In this document: positions 1 through 8,648 of the stretch, piece by piece
Position numbering within the stretch: position 1 is the stretch's first letter
Layout of the letters: each line of letters starts with the position of its first letter
NCBI GenBank assembly: GCA_947631195.1
Contig: CANRKK010000018.1
Coordinates: 1-42,917, forward strand
DNA: 42,917 nucleotides
Origin: an uncultured Clostridia bacterium
GTDB lineage: Bacteria > Bacillota > Clostridia > Christensenellales > Borkfalkiaceae
Direction of reading: 5' to 3'
Position numbers and translations under genes: made by a program
Notes under the pieces: model-generated
Databases searched by the model: none
What the model saw: the letters and a program-made list of their open reading frames with translations, nothing else
What the model was told of the DNA's origin: nothing

Positions 1-1325
1 CCGTTCAGATCCGTAACGGCTTCGCTGACTTTCGCGGAGATTTCCTCGGAAGTCTGCTTCAAAATCGACTCTTTGGTGATGGTGATCGTTTGGTCGATTT
101 CCGCTTCGGCTTCGGTTGCCCGCTTGATTTCTTCCCTGATCAGGCTCTCCAACGTGCCTTGCTCCGCCGTGAATTTCTGTTGCAATTTTTCCGCCGTATC
201 ATTCGACTGCTTCTTCACCTTGTCCACGACAACCGATTCTTGACGGGTAAGCGGATTTGCACGAGCATACGATTTCCGCTTAACCGTTTTTCCTTTCCCC
301 GCTATCGAGGTGGAAGTGTTCATCTTGAAAGTCGCGTGAGTTATGATTGTCGAATGAGCCGTACCCGTCTTGTCTATGTAGGTGATTTTATCCATAGGGT
401 AAAGATGCGGCATCGGCTTTATACGGCACGAATATGGACGGTAGGCAAAACCGTTCAACCGAGCGTTTAAGTTGTCTACAACCTCTTTCTGATCGTGCGT
501 GATGAGCTTGTTTCCCGTAAGGTCGAACGCATAATCGGTCGTACCCGCAAGGTAAACCGTGTTATCCTCGTCAACGAACTGCACACCCGTGATTACAATG
601 TCGGTCTCGTACATATCGGAGTCGTACCGCTCGGCGGGTGTGATAGTGGTCGGCGTGTCCTCGTACCATTGCATACGGAGTTTTCCGTCCCAATCTATAA
701 AGGCACACGTTCCCGTGATTTCTGCCGCCCATTGCAGGACTTGCCGATAGGTCAAATCGTCATCATTTTCGCCGGGCGTATAAGTAACTACATAGCCCTT
801 GTTCGGGAGCGTAGACAGGTCGGTAGCCAACTCCACGCCACAATGATTACAGCACACTCTGATAAGGTTTTCCACCGTATTCGGAAACACGCCCGCCTCG
901 GCAAGAAGCAGGTCGAATTTCACCATACGGTCGAGAGCCGTGAGCTTTATACTTGCAAGTTTTCTCGGGGGATCGTCAATAGTGAAATAGCCGCACGGGA
1001 TCCAAAGTACCTGCGCGTTCTCCCACATATAGGCATCCCACTTTTTGATACCAACCTTTACTTCCAACTCCGCGCCCTCGAACAACTCGTCCGAGAAGCG
1101 GTCATCGTTGTTTTCGAGAGTGAGTTCCAACTCGGCAGCTACGGCAGAACCGACTTCGACGGTATCACCCGACATAGAATATCGGTCGATAGAAAATCCG
1201 CCCTGCCGGATGTCTGCTTCCGTCAAAGTAAAGGTACGGTTGTTTTTGCCACGGAACGTGATGTTGACAACCTGCCTGTAATTCTTCTTGAACAGGTCGA
1301 GGGCTTCATTGGTTATCTTGTACAT
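1..1325 (-). CDS. Phage tail-tip / tail-associated protein (3' end outside the window)
   Basis: The minus frame stays open from the ATG at 1325 to the window edge, giving at least 441 residues. The N-terminal part (MYKITNEALDLFKKNYRQ) and the middle, with a GYFTIDDPPRK stretch followed by segments like YRQVLQWAAEITG, match the general style of siphophage tail hub or Gp37-like tail proteins that follow the tape measure gene. The last ~70 visible residues are Gln/Glu/Lys-rich and probably helical, like a linker before a distal receptor-binding or peptidase part. The start overlaps the 3' end of the upstream gene by 20 bases and is preceded by GGGGGTG. Function is inferred from position and general style; the distal domain cannot be seen. 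Confidence 0.75.
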   Translation of the reverse strand, partial: MYKITNEALDLFKKNYRQVVNITFRGKNNRTFTLTEADIRQGGFSIDRYSMSGDTVEVGSAVAAELELTLENNDDRFSDELFEGAELEVKVGIKKWDAYMWENAQVLWIPCGYFTIDDPPRKLASIKLTALDRMVKFDLLLAEAGVFPNTVENLIRVCCNHCGVELATDLSTLPNKGYVVTYTPGENDDDLTYRQVLQWAAEITGTCAFIDWDGKLRMQWYEDTPTTITPAERYDSDMYETDIVITGVQFVDEDNTVYLAGTTDYAFDLTGNKLITHDQKEVVDNLNARLNGFAYRPYSCRIKPMPHLYPMDKITYIDKTGTAHSTIITHATFKMNTSTSIAGKGKTVKRKSYARANPLTRQESVVVDKVKKQSNDTAEKLQQKFTAEQGTLESLIREEIKRATEAEAEIDQTITITKESILKQTSEEISAKVSEAVTDLN

Positions 1326-1719
1326 TCTTTTTCACCCCCGACCGTTCAATGAGATTAAAGGAGATCTTCGACCACAAACCGAGCCGTGAATTGTAGAGGG
1401 GCGTAGTACGGTTGCCGACATAAAATTCGGACGTAAGCCACTTGCCCTCCATAGCATCGAGGTAGCAAACCCGTATGTATTCGGGATTGAACGCCTTTAA
1501 GATGACAGCTGCGGTTGCAATGTCAACATTCTGCCAACTCAACTCAATACCCACGACTTGCCCGATGCGTTTCTTGTCCATAACGGTATCTTCGGTGCGC
1601 CCGGCATCGCTCGCGGATATATCTTCGAGTTTCCATTGATAAGAGGAGGGGCAAGGTATGGCGTGACCGTCAACCGAGCGAATAGGATTATATTCGTCTT
1701 TGTCATAATCTTCGTACAT
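1306..1719 (-). CDS. DUF6711-like phage tail protein, 137 aa
   Basis: This 137-residue protein lies between the tape measure and tail-tip genes, where siphophages often carry a distal-tail-type protein. It contains IPCPSSYQWKLEDISASDAG and a KKRIGQVVGIELSWQNVD stretch, the pattern I associate with DUF6711 (small proteins directly after tape measure genes). A good AGGAGG lies 6 bases before the ATG. It probably belongs to the tail-tip complex as a distal tail or adaptor protein, but that role is inferred from gene order. The family call is from memory of the pattern, not from a search. Confidence 0.65.
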   Translation of the reverse strand: MYEDYDKDEYNPIRSVDGHAIPCPSSYQWKLEDISASDAGRTEDTVMDKKRIGQVVGIELSWQNVDIATAAVILKAFNPEYIRVCYLDAMEGKWLTSEFYVGNRTTPLYNSRLGLWSKISFNLIERSGVKKNVQDNQ

Positions 1720-1722
1720 ACC

Positions 1723-4700
1723 TTAACCTCCTACTGTGATAATTGTTTTTCCGTCTCTGCGGTTTTTGCGTTCGGCGGCGGTAATGATAGCCTCTCCGCG
1801 AACTCTACCACCGTCATCAACGATTTGAATTGTCCAATCTCCGCCTTGACCGCCTCCGCTTTCCTGCATAGCTTCGATGACACCTTGCTTGATGCCCTCG
1901 ATGATGTCTGCATTGTTGGCAACTGCGGCGTGTCTGCCGACAGTACCAACAAGTTCGGGGATGCCGTTCTCACGAGCGGCGAAAATCTCTCCCGACTCGG
2001 GCATACCACCGGTCGCATAGCCGTTAGACAATAACGATTGAAGCCATTCGATAAACTCTTTTTGTTCCTTTGCGGTGTCTCTATCCGCAAGGAAGTCGTC
2101 TCCGAACAATCCTGTGATCCATCCACCTAACCAAGCCAAGCCGTCAAGTATTCCGACATCCGCCCAATACTCATCGTAGTCGAGAGCTTTTGCCGCAAAC
2201 GAATCAATGATTGCTTGTAAGACTTCGTTATATTTCTTCTGTACTTCGGCAACCTGTGCATTATAGTTTTCCATGAGCGTTGCATACACTTCGCTCTGTT
2301 CAAACGAGCTTTCGCCCTTATAAAAGCCAAGTTGACCGCCGAACAAATCACGGTCTTTTTCCCACAACTGTTCGAGCGTACTCAAACTCGAAGCCTGATT
2401 TTGTCTCAAAGTCTCCAAGTATGCTTTGCGATTTTCAGTCAAATCGCTGACTGCTTGCTTGACTGCTTCCTCGTTGTCTCCTGCGTTAATGCCTTGTTGA
2501 AGAACTTGTTCAAGCGACAACGCCCATTCGGTAGAGGAAGTTTTATCGGTAAGTGTAAACTTGTTGATGTCACTACGAAGCTGTTCAAGTCGCTCTCTTT
2601 GTTCGCTTGTCGGCGTTCCGCCCTGCGCTTGAATTTCGTTCAAGAGCTGTTGATATTCGGCAGTTAAGCCCGAGACTTTTACGTTCAATAGATCCTGCGC
2701 TGTCTGCAAGGAAGCAAGCAAGCCGTCAAGTTTTGCGGTGAGTTCGGGCGTGATATTCATCTCAATACCCGTGCGAATACTTGCCATGACGCTTTGGATC
2801 GCAGCTTCGTTTAGAGCAACTGCGGCATCCGCCAAGTCGTTAAATGCCGAAGCGAGTTTTTCGATGTCGTTTGAGTCTATCGTCTCACAACCCTTAATCG
2901 AATACCAAAGTTCGTCATAGTTGCGAGCGGCATCTATAAGATTGTCGGAGGCTTCCGCCAACTTTTCGTTCCATTCTGCTTGTTTGTCGATATTCAAACT
3001 GCGGAAATATCCGTCCAACAAATCATTGACGGTGGAAATTTCCACGCCCGCACTCTTAAAAAACTCCGCCATGTCTTGTTCATGTTTAAGTTCTCTTTGT
3101 GCTTTTCGCACACCGCCGATAGCGGAGACAACGGCAGCGAGCAAGGTTATAACGATTCCAACCGGACCGAACATCGCCGTCATGGCAGCACCGACAACTA
3201 CGGTAATAGGGATAAGTTCGAGTAGAACAGATCCTGCCGAACGAGTACCTTTTGCCAAGTCATAAAAACCGTTATAAACAGTTACAACTTCCGTACCGAT
3301 AGCGGCAATAGCCAAGCCGGCTTTCTTCCATCCCGTGACGTTTTTGAGATACTTCCAAGCGTTTGCAATACCTTTGCCAATCTTGCCGAAAAAGTCACCG
3401 ACTTTCACGCCTTTTATAAGCATGATAAGTCCCGTTACGGAAGCAACGATAGCCGCAATTTTGGCGGCAGATCCCGCAATATCCCATCCCGAGATGTCAA
3501 CTTCCTCGAACATTTGAGAAACGTCCTCGTTTGTCGTGTCCTGCTTTCCCAAAATGTTGAGTTCGTCAAAGCCCGTGACGGAACGCTTGACTTCGTTCAG
3601 CGTATCGACATAGTTTTGGGCATACTTCTTTGCCTTAACGAACGTCTTGTCACCGTTAATGGCGGCGGAGAGCATACCGATACTGTTTGTAATATCGACA
3701 AACGCATCACCGATGCGAATGACGATGGGGAGTACAGATTTAAGCATCGGGATTAGCGCACTTCCGATGCTGTTTTTCATATAGGTAAATTCGGACTTGT
3801 AACTCGACATTATGGAGTTCGCTTCGCTACTGAACTTTGCAATGTTCTCCAAGCCCTCGCGCGCACCGTTGGCGATTTGCGAGAGCAAGAAGCGGATCGT
3901 GCGGTAAAGCAGAATGTTCTTCATTCGAGCGATCAATCTGCCGAACTTGCCTTGCGCTTTCTTGCTTTCCTCGCCAAGATGATTGACTGCGGTAGCGTTC
4001 TTTGTAACCTGCTGCTCCAAAGCCTGATATTGCAGTCTAACGGACAGTAATTGCTTTTGCAACTGATCCCAACTCGTAAGGTCAACATTGTCGTTTTCGA
4101 CCATGCTATCGAGCTTTTCAGACAAGATTTCAGCTTGAAGTTGCAGCCGTACCATTTTGTCTTGCAAAGAGTCTGCAAGATTGCTTCCGCTGACGAAAGT
4201 TTTGTCCGCCGAGAACTGTTTACGCTTGCTATCTAATGCGGTAGTGAGATTTGTTCTTGCCGTTGCCAATTTCGTGGCGGAAACGGTAAGAGACTCGCTG
4301 ATAGCCTTACACTCGCTCTGCATACCGCCAAGCCATTCAGGACGTTTTACTTCCACGGTGTCGCTGAACGATTCTCCGACATTTTGGACTTCTTCTCTCG
4401 TCTGACGAACTTCGTCTACCATCTCATTGAGATTTTCGACTACTTCCGTGGTATCGACAGTAGGCGGCTTAACGCTGATCTCGCCTAACCGTTTGCTCGC
4501 CCGTTGCAGTTGTTCTACATAGGCGGTAACGTCTTTAAGCTGCCCGGAAATGTTATCAAAATGAATAGCCGCAATACCTCGAAGCTGTTTCTTTACTTCT
4601 ACGAGTCCTGCGGCTTTTCCTATTTTATCGAGCTTTTTGATAGAGGAGATCAAGCCGTTAAGCGATTTTTGAGCTTCGCTCGATGACGAAGTAATTTCAA

Positions 4701-4731
4701 TTTGTAGCGAGTCAATCGTTTCGTCTGCCAT
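1723..4731 (-). CDS. Phage tail tape measure protein, 1002 aa
   Basis: A 1002-residue protein located right after the gpG/gpGT chaperone pair. Residues 1-270 are mainly long Leu/Glu/Lys-rich helices of coiled-coil type. Two strongly hydrophobic segments lie near residues 418-445 (IAAIVASVTGLIMLIKG) and 503-540, as expected for a protein that enters the host membrane during DNA ejection. The C-terminus (EAIITAAERKNRRDGK) is typical of short tape measure proteins of Firmicute siphophages. By family behaviour its length sets tail length; at about 1.5 angstroms per residue this would give a tail near 150 nm. Start supported by AAAGGAGG 8 bases upstream. Confidence 0.93.
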   Translation of the reverse strand: MADETIDSLQIEITSSSSEAQKSLNGLISSIKKLDKIGKAAGLVEVKKQLRGIAAIHFDNISGQLKDVTAYVEQLQRASKRLGEISVKPPTVDTTEVVENLNEMVDEVRQTREEVQNVGESFSDTVEVKRPEWLGGMQSECKAISESLTVSATKLATARTNLTTALDSKRKQFSADKTFVSGSNLADSLQDKMVRLQLQAEILSEKLDSMVENDNVDLTSWDQLQKQLLSVRLQYQALEQQVTKNATAVNHLGEESKKAQGKFGRLIARMKNILLYRTIRFLLSQIANGAREGLENIAKFSSEANSIMSSYKSEFTYMKNSIGSALIPMLKSVLPIVIRIGDAFVDITNSIGMLSAAINGDKTFVKAKKYAQNYVDTLNEVKRSVTGFDELNILGKQDTTNEDVSQMFEEVDISGWDIAGSAAKIAAIVASVTGLIMLIKGVKVGDFFGKIGKGIANAWKYLKNVTGWKKAGLAIAAIGTEVVTVYNGFYDLAKGTRSAGSVLLELIPITVVVGAAMTAMFGPVGIVITLLAAVVSAIGGVRKAQRELKHEQDMAEFFKSAGVEISTVNDLLDGYFRSLNIDKQAEWNEKLAEASDNLIDAARNYDELWYSIKGCETIDSNDIEKLASAFNDLADAAVALNEAAIQSVMASIRTGIEMNITPELTAKLDGLLASLQTAQDLLNVKVSGLTAEYQQLLNEIQAQGGTPTSEQRERLEQLRSDINKFTLTDKTSSTEWALSLEQVLQQGINAGDNEEAVKQAVSDLTENRKAYLETLRQNQASSLSTLEQLWEKDRDLFGGQLGFYKGESSFEQSEVYATLMENYNAQVAEVQKKYNEVLQAIIDSFAAKALDYDEYWADVGILDGLAWLGGWITGLFGDDFLADRDTAKEQKEFIEWLQSLLSNGYATGGMPESGEIFAARENGIPELVGTVGRHAAVANNADIIEGIKQGVIEAMQESGGGQGGDWTIQIVDDGGRVRGEAIITAAERKNRRDGKTIITVGG

Positions 4732-5179
4732 CGCTTGTACCTCCTTTTGATTTTTTGCCTACCATAGCCGTCACTTTCGCTTTGATTTTTTCATATTGAG
4801 CCTTTTGCCGAGCTTCCTCACGTTCGTTCTTCTCCTTGATACTCAACGGGAAAGGACTGTCAAGGTAGGGCTGCGGTTGCGTTCCCGGCTTCGCAAACGC
4901 ATGAAGTACGGGTGCAACATCGATCAGGGCTTCATAGAAATAGAGTCCCTGTAAGTAAAGTCGTTCGTTTTCCCGTTTCTGCCGATATTCGTGGGCTTTT
5001 CGATAATACTTTACGAGAATACAATCTTGATTCCAATACTCATCGGCGGTCATACCTATCGAAAGGTAGAACGGGAAATAGTTATAGAATGTTTCGGTAT
5101 AAGATTTAAGGGGAGTGGAAGCTGAACGTCCGCTCCCCTCGTCATCGGGCAAAAGATCACCGACTAATCCGTTGCCCAC
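4712..5179 (-). CDS. Tail assembly chaperone, gpT-like downstream part (made as a -1 frameshift fusion)
   Basis: The open frame begins with GTG at 5179, inside the 3' end of the gpG-like gene. In the same frame it can be entered from the upstream gene at a GGGAAAC slippery heptamer (5191-5185), which would give a fusion of about 260 residues (103 from the upstream gene plus 157). The product is basic at its end (YEKIKAKVTAMVGKKSKGG). It fits the gpGT architecture of lambda-like tail chaperones, with an acidic/neutral G part joined to a T part that contacts the tape measure protein. Independent initiation at GTG is possible, since GAGGG lies about 10 bases before it, but frameshifting is the better explanation. 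Confidence 0.75.
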   Translation of the reverse strand: MGNGLVGDLLPDDEGSGRSASTPLKSYTETFYNYFPFYLSIGMTADEYWNQDCILVKYYRKAHEYRQKRENERLYLQGLYFYEALIDVAPVLHAFAKPGTQPQPYLDSPFPLSIKEKNEREEARQKAQYEKIKAKVTAMVGKKSKGGTSDGRRND

Positions 5180-5493
5180 GCTATGTTTCCCTCGTTGTTC
5201 TCCGAGGGTTCTTCCATAAGCGCGGAGATAGGCTCATTGTACATACCGACAAGCGTGGTGAATAACTCATCGCGGTTTGTCATGTTGTCGAAGATTTCGT
5301 CAATGATCTCGTTCTTAACGAAACGATGGTGCGCGAGGAACGCGCCTCTGAACAAGGTAGGGAGTATCGTCATCGGTTTCTCCGAGATGTCCGAGAGTAC
5401 GAAGCCTTTATGCTCCATAATCTCGATACTCTTACGGGTAAATTCGAGCGTGTAGTCCACACCCTTGTAGGAAAACTTGATCGTTTTTGCCAT
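5164..5493 (-). CDS. Tail assembly chaperone gpG-like (DUF5055-like), 109 aa
   Basis: A 109-residue protein (KTIKFSYKGVDYTLEFTRKS) with the N-terminal beta-strand pattern of DUF5055 tail chaperones. It lies between the tail tube gene and the tape measure gene, the classical G position. It ends in an acidic stretch (MEEPSENNEG) immediately before the slippery heptamer. The start has AAGGAGG 8 bases upstream. It is expected to bind the tape measure protein and, with its frameshifted longer form, keep it soluble until tube polymerisation. Confidence 0.8.
   Translation of the reverse strand: MAKTIKFSYKGVDYTLEFTRKSIEIMEHKGFVLSDISEKPMTILPTLFRGAFLAHHRFVKNEIIDEIFDNMTNRDELFTTLVGMYNEPISALMEEPSENNEGNIAWATD
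5185..5191 (-). promoter_or_regulatory. -1 programmed ribosomal frameshift slippery site GGGAAAC
   Basis: Reading leftward, the zero-frame codons are GGA AAC with a preceding G, giving the canonical X XXY YYZ heptamer G GGA AAC. A -1 slip puts the ribosome on GGG AAA CAT AGC GTG, exactly the frame of the downstream tail chaperone ORF. The zero-frame stop (TAG at 5166-5164) lies 18 bases after the heptamer, as in lambda G/GT, whose site is GGGAAAG. Confidence 0.8.
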
Positions 5494-5506
5494 AATTTAA
5501 GCCTCC

Positions 5507-5941
5507 TTATTCGCCCTCATCTTCGACAAGCGGAGAAGTGGGCGTAAGTTTGACAAGCATCTCGCGCACCTCGTTGACACCCTTACCAACGATAGAAGCA
5601 CTGATCTTGCCTTTGCATTTGAATTTGCCGTCCTCACCTGTGGGAGTGGTCGTACCGTCATCCTGTTCCGTGCCGCCGAACCAAATGGCGAGGTTGAGTT
5701 CCTGCCCTTTGAGACCACGGAGAGTTGCGAAAGTCTCTTTGGTGTAGTTCGAGGTGAACTCCATCGCCTCGGTTTCTTCGATGCCCTCCTCATACGTTCT
5801 CGCACGGTCGGAAAGCGTGGTCGTCTCCAAGCCCTCGGGAGAGGGGAACAGATCGGGATAGTCCTTGATGTCTACGAGCTTTTCGTACTGCCCGCCGCCC
5901 TCGGCTTTTTCCCGCATCAAGAAAGTTTTGTAGCTGTTCAT
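5507..5941 (-). CDS. Major tail tube protein, 144 aa
   Basis: A 144-residue protein between the tail terminator and the tail chaperone genes. The pattern LVDIKDYPDLFPSPEGLETTTLSD followed by MEFTSNYTKETFATLRGLKGQELNLAIWFGG is characteristic of siphophage tail tube proteins in Firmicutes. Length and position fit the tube subunit that forms hexameric rings around the tape measure. Start: CGGAGGTAAAAC before ATG. There is no sheath gene next to it, supporting a non-contractile tail. Confidence 0.88.
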   Translation of the reverse strand: MNSYKTFLMREKAEGGGQYEKLVDIKDYPDLFPSPEGLETTTLSDRARTYEEGIEETEAMEFTSNYTKETFATLRGLKGQELNLAIWFGGTEQDDGTTTPTGEDGKFKCKGKISASIVGKGVNEVREMLVKLTPTSPLVEDEGE

Positions 5942-5944
5942 GTT

Positions 5945-6346
5945 TTACCTCCGATAAATTGTTTTGTTTGGTGATACAACAGCCGTATAACGCCCGATCA
6001 GGCGGAAAATACCGCTGCCGACATCGTTGACAGGTGTTCTGCTTATGCGGGTAAACCCAAGATTGATAAGCACGTCATCTGCCACTTTGAAAAGCTCTTT
6101 GCACTCGGTTTTATGCCCCGTCTTTTTGTTGGAAAAGACATATACTTCGTACAAAACATTTGCGTAGTTTTCGTTGCTCTTACTGTCCTGCGAGGTAGTG
6201 TGCGAATAGTTGTCCGCTTCGTATACGCTCACGCAGGGAAATTCGGGTGGAACGGCAACGGGATCGCTTGTGATAAAGAGGGACGGATATTTTTCCATGT
6301 AGGCATCATGCACTTTCGTGTAGACAGCGTTTTCAATATCAATCAT
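5945..6346 (-). CDS. Tail terminator / tail completion protein, 133 aa
   Basis: A 133-residue protein located between the HK97-gp10-like protein and the tail tube. The stretch FPCVSVYEADNYSH and the C-terminal FTRISRTPVNDVGSGIFRLIGRY fit the compact alpha/beta fold of tail terminator proteins, which cap the tail tube and join it to the connector. The start overlaps the preceding gene by 4 bases (ATGA) and has AAAGGAGG upstream. The role rests on gene order and general pattern. Confidence 0.7.
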   Translation of the reverse strand: MIDIENAVYTKVHDAYMEKYPSLFITSDPVAVPPEFPCVSVYEADNYSHTTSQDSKSNENYANVLYEVYVFSNKKTGHKTECKELFKVADDVLINLGFTRISRTPVNDVGSGIFRLIGRYTAVVSPNKTIYRR

Positions 6347-6867
6347 CCGAATACCTCCTTTGCGATCCGTCTTATTTCCGCTCGCATCTTTTTATCTGCT
6401 TCCCACATACAGCGGTTTGCGGGATTACCGTGTGTGAACACTAACCCTTTCGCCGCCATTGATGGATCATTCGGGATTTGCCCGTTCGTACCGGGATCTC
6501 CCCGATAATACCAAAAGTCGTGTTTACCTCTGCCTTGCCCATATCCGCCGCGCTCGTACCCGAGTTCTTCCGCTTTTTCGTGTACGGGAGTTGCGTAGTG
6601 TACGCCCGTACCAAACTCGATAAACAAAATCGAACTGCCGCTTGCTCTGACCGCTATCGTGGTATCGTTTACCCATTGAGGCTCGTCTACCACAACATCG
6701 TTTGTACCGTCATACTCCGCCAAACTGAAACGGGTTTTTGCTTCCGCCGCTCCGATTTCTGCAAGCCTTTGAAGAAACTCTTTGTGCTTCTCGACAAGAG
6801 AATCACGGTATTGTTCGAGTTCCTCAACGGCTTTTGAAAGATTGCCGAGACTGACTTTAATCTTCAT
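6343..6867 (-). CDS. HK97 gp10-like head-tail joining protein, 174 aa
   Basis: A 174-residue protein beginning with a helical N-terminus (LSKAVEELEQYRDSLVEKHKEFLQRLAEIGAA), then VRASGSSILFIEFGTGVHYATP, the recognisable HK97 gp10-like core in which the IEFGTG motif precedes a glycine-rich loop. It ends with MWEADKKMRAEIRRIAKEVFG. It is expected to act at the head-tail interface. It overlaps the preceding gene by 11 bases, consistent with translational coupling; the ribosome binding site is weak (AGCAGGGTAG). Confidence 0.85.
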   Translation of the reverse strand: MKIKVSLGNLSKAVEELEQYRDSLVEKHKEFLQRLAEIGAAEAKTRFSLAEYDGTNDVVVDEPQWVNDTTIAVRASGSSILFIEFGTGVHYATPVHEKAEELGYERGGYGQGRGKHDFWYYRGDPGTNGQIPNDPSMAAKGLVFTHGNPANRCMWEADKKMRAEIRRIAKEVFG

Positions 6868-7237
6868 GATCTACCCTGCTTATAGCGATGGAAACGCTGT
6901 TAAGGGATTTTGCCGTAGCCTTGACAATGTAGTCGTGAGCGGGAGTTTTTTCGGCAGAATACGGCTCGGGAACGATGTCGATGCACAATATCGAGTTTTC
7001 GTCAATCGGACATTGTGGATCGTCTACGACAATAACTTTCTCGTACTGCACGTTCGTTCCGAACAGTTCCGTTTGAGCATCGCCGTTTCCTGCGGAAATA
7101 TTACCAGCACATTCGACAGGGCGTTTGTACACAAGCGTATATTCGCCCGTTTTGTTTCCCTCGTCATCCGTTATCGGAATTTTGTCCCGGTAGAGGTAGT
7201 AATGGAATGTTTTCAAATTTCTTCTCAAACAGCGCAT
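6857..7237 (-). CDS. Head closure / connector protein, 126 aa
   Basis: I place the start at the ATG at 7237, which overlaps the upstream stop as TGATG; a TTG five codons earlier is also possible. The protein (CLRRNLKTFHYYLYRDKIPITDDEGN) matches the layout of small beta-rich head closure proteins that sit between the connector and gp10-like genes. The role is inferred from order: capsid, gp6-like connector, this gene, gp10-like, terminator, tube. Confidence 0.65.
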   Translation of the reverse strand: MRCLRRNLKTFHYYLYRDKIPITDDEGNKTGEYTLVYKRPVECAGNISAGNGDAQTELFGTNVQYEKVIVVDDPQCPIDENSILCIDIVPEPYSAEKTPAHDYIVKATAKSLNSVSIAISRVDHED

Positions 7238-7560
7238 CACATCACCCCACAAAACGGGATTATGTCCTTTAACATATCCTCGGGAATATCGGCACTCCCG
7301 TAAGTTCGGTCGATGCCGTTTTCCTTATGAGCCGTTTCGCCCTCCGCGCCTCGCTTGTTGAGCAGATAGCAAGCAATCGAGACTTGCTTCATGGCGTACC
7401 GATTCGGCACTTCCGTTTTGGTCGTATCGAACGGATATAAACGGGTAAGGATAACATCTGCGGCGGCAGATAAATAGGTGAGCAATACAGCATCGGCATC
7501 GGTATCACCGCACATTTGTTTCAATGCCGTGAGTTTTTCAGCTTCTGACATATCGCTCAC
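7237..7560 (-). CDS. Phage head-tail connector (gp6-like), 107 aa
   Basis: A 107-residue helical protein directly after the major capsid gene. The core LTYLSAAADVILTRLYPFD and the later YAMKQVSIACYLLNKRGAEGE follow the pattern of gp6-like head-tail connectors of Firmicute phages. It ends with DIPEDMLKDIIPFCGVM, also common in this family. AGGAGG lies upstream of the ATG. It probably forms the ring below the portal. Confidence 0.82.
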   Translation of the reverse strand: MSDMSEAEKLTALKQMCGDTDADAVLLTYLSAAADVILTRLYPFDTTKTEVPNRYAMKQVSIACYLLNKRGAEGETAHKENGIDRTYGSADIPEDMLKDIIPFCGVM

Positions 7561-7568
7561 CTCCTGTC

Positions 7569-8645
7569 TTATTCACCCTCGGCAATTTCCAAAGTGAACT
7601 CTCTGCTCGTAACTCCGTAGTCGTTGTACGCCTTGATGGAGAATACGAACGTGCCGAGTTCGGTAGGAGTGCCGCTGATCTTGCCGTCCTCGGACAGAGT
7701 GAGACCGGGAGGCAGAGTGCCTCTTTCAAGCTCCGTCTTGACGGTAGCGGTGCCGGTGAGCGTAAGGTTGGCGGTGTACTCCGAATCCTTTGTGCCTTTG
7801 TCAAGCGAGGTCTCGGTGATACCCGCGCCCTTGTTCTCCGCACCCTTGATGATCCTGACAACCTGCGTTTCGTCCGTGAGGGCGGGCAGGAAGTATTTAC
7901 GGGAATAGACGGTGTTCAGACGAACATTCGCATCGCGCTCCTGCTCGACTTCCGTACCTTTCTTGACGAAGTAGGTAACGGCTTTTCTCGTAGCGAGAAC
8001 GATGTAGTTCTTCGGGCTGTCTTTCTTCGTGTAAAGGTTTACACCGCCGACAGTACCGATGTAGCCCGTTCTGACGAACGCTTCGACATACTTCAAATCG
8101 TCTTTGAGTACCTTGCGAAGCTCCGCCGTCTGCGCGGGATTGACGAACGCAAACACTTCGATAGCGTTTCTCGCGTTCTCGTCCTCGGGGAGATCAAGCA
8201 GGGCAACCGCATCCACGAACGCCGCGAAGTCGTAAGCGGTGGTGTTGACGGCAAGGGTAGCCTTGCAGAACTCCGCCATCATGCGCTTCTGCGAGTCGTT
8301 GAACATATCGGTAGTCATGTGATTCACGCCGACCGGGACGGTGTTGGGATCGCGCATCTGCTCCTCGTCATAGTACGGGAATCTGTTCTGCAAGAGATAG
8401 ATCCTGTACTGTTCGTCCGCATAGCGCACCTCGATGTTCTTCGTGTTGCCCTCGCCCATAGCAAGCATTTCCGTACCGTCCGTAGCACGGTATCTGCGGA
8501 TCTTCTTGATGTCGCCGGCAACTCCCTCGAGGCTCCTATCGACCGTCACGAAACGCATGAGGTCGAGATGGGAATTGAACTGATCTTCGATCTCGTTTGC
8601 GAGAACGAAGTTGTCATAAATGACATGATTGTGATTGAGTGGCAT
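7569..8645 (-). CDS. Major capsid protein with a C-terminal Ig-like domain, 358 aa
   Basis: Residues 1 to about 270 are a capsid body: MTTDMFNDSQKRMMAEFCKA, then FAFVNPAQTAELRKVLKDDL and TKKDSPKNYIVLATRKAVTYFVKKGTEVEQERDANVRLN, a pattern of HK97-fold capsid proteins that have a separate scaffold gene. The last ~85 residues carry TLPPGLTLSEDGKISGTPTE, the signature of putative Ig (He_PIG) domains, followed by YNDYGVTSREFTLEIAEGE. Ig-like domains on capsids are exposed on the shell and may bind glycans or mucus. Start: GGAGGAATAATAT before ATG. The preceding gene is a scaffold, as expected. Confidence 0.9.
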   Translation of the reverse strand: MPLNHNHVIYDNFVLANEIEDQFNSHLDLMRFVTVDRSLEGVAGDIKKIRRYRATDGTEMLAMGEGNTKNIEVRYADEQYRIYLLQNRFPYYDEEQMRDPNTVPVGVNHMTTDMFNDSQKRMMAEFCKATLAVNTTAYDFAAFVDAVALLDLPEDENARNAIEVFAFVNPAQTAELRKVLKDDLKYVEAFVRTGYIGTVGGVNLYTKKDSPKNYIVLATRKAVTYFVKKGTEVEQERDANVRLNTVYSRKYFLPALTDETQVVRIIKGAENKGAGITETSLDKGTKDSEYTANLTLTGTATVKTELERGTLPPGLTLSEDGKISGTPTELGTFVFSIKAYNDYGVTSREFTLEIAEGE

Positions 8646-8648
8646 ATA

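Noticed and set aside
495-1352. 285-codon plus-strand open frame at the left edge
   Set aside because: It is the antisense of the tail-tip gene, which has an uninterrupted minus-strand frame to the window edge and fits the tail operon.
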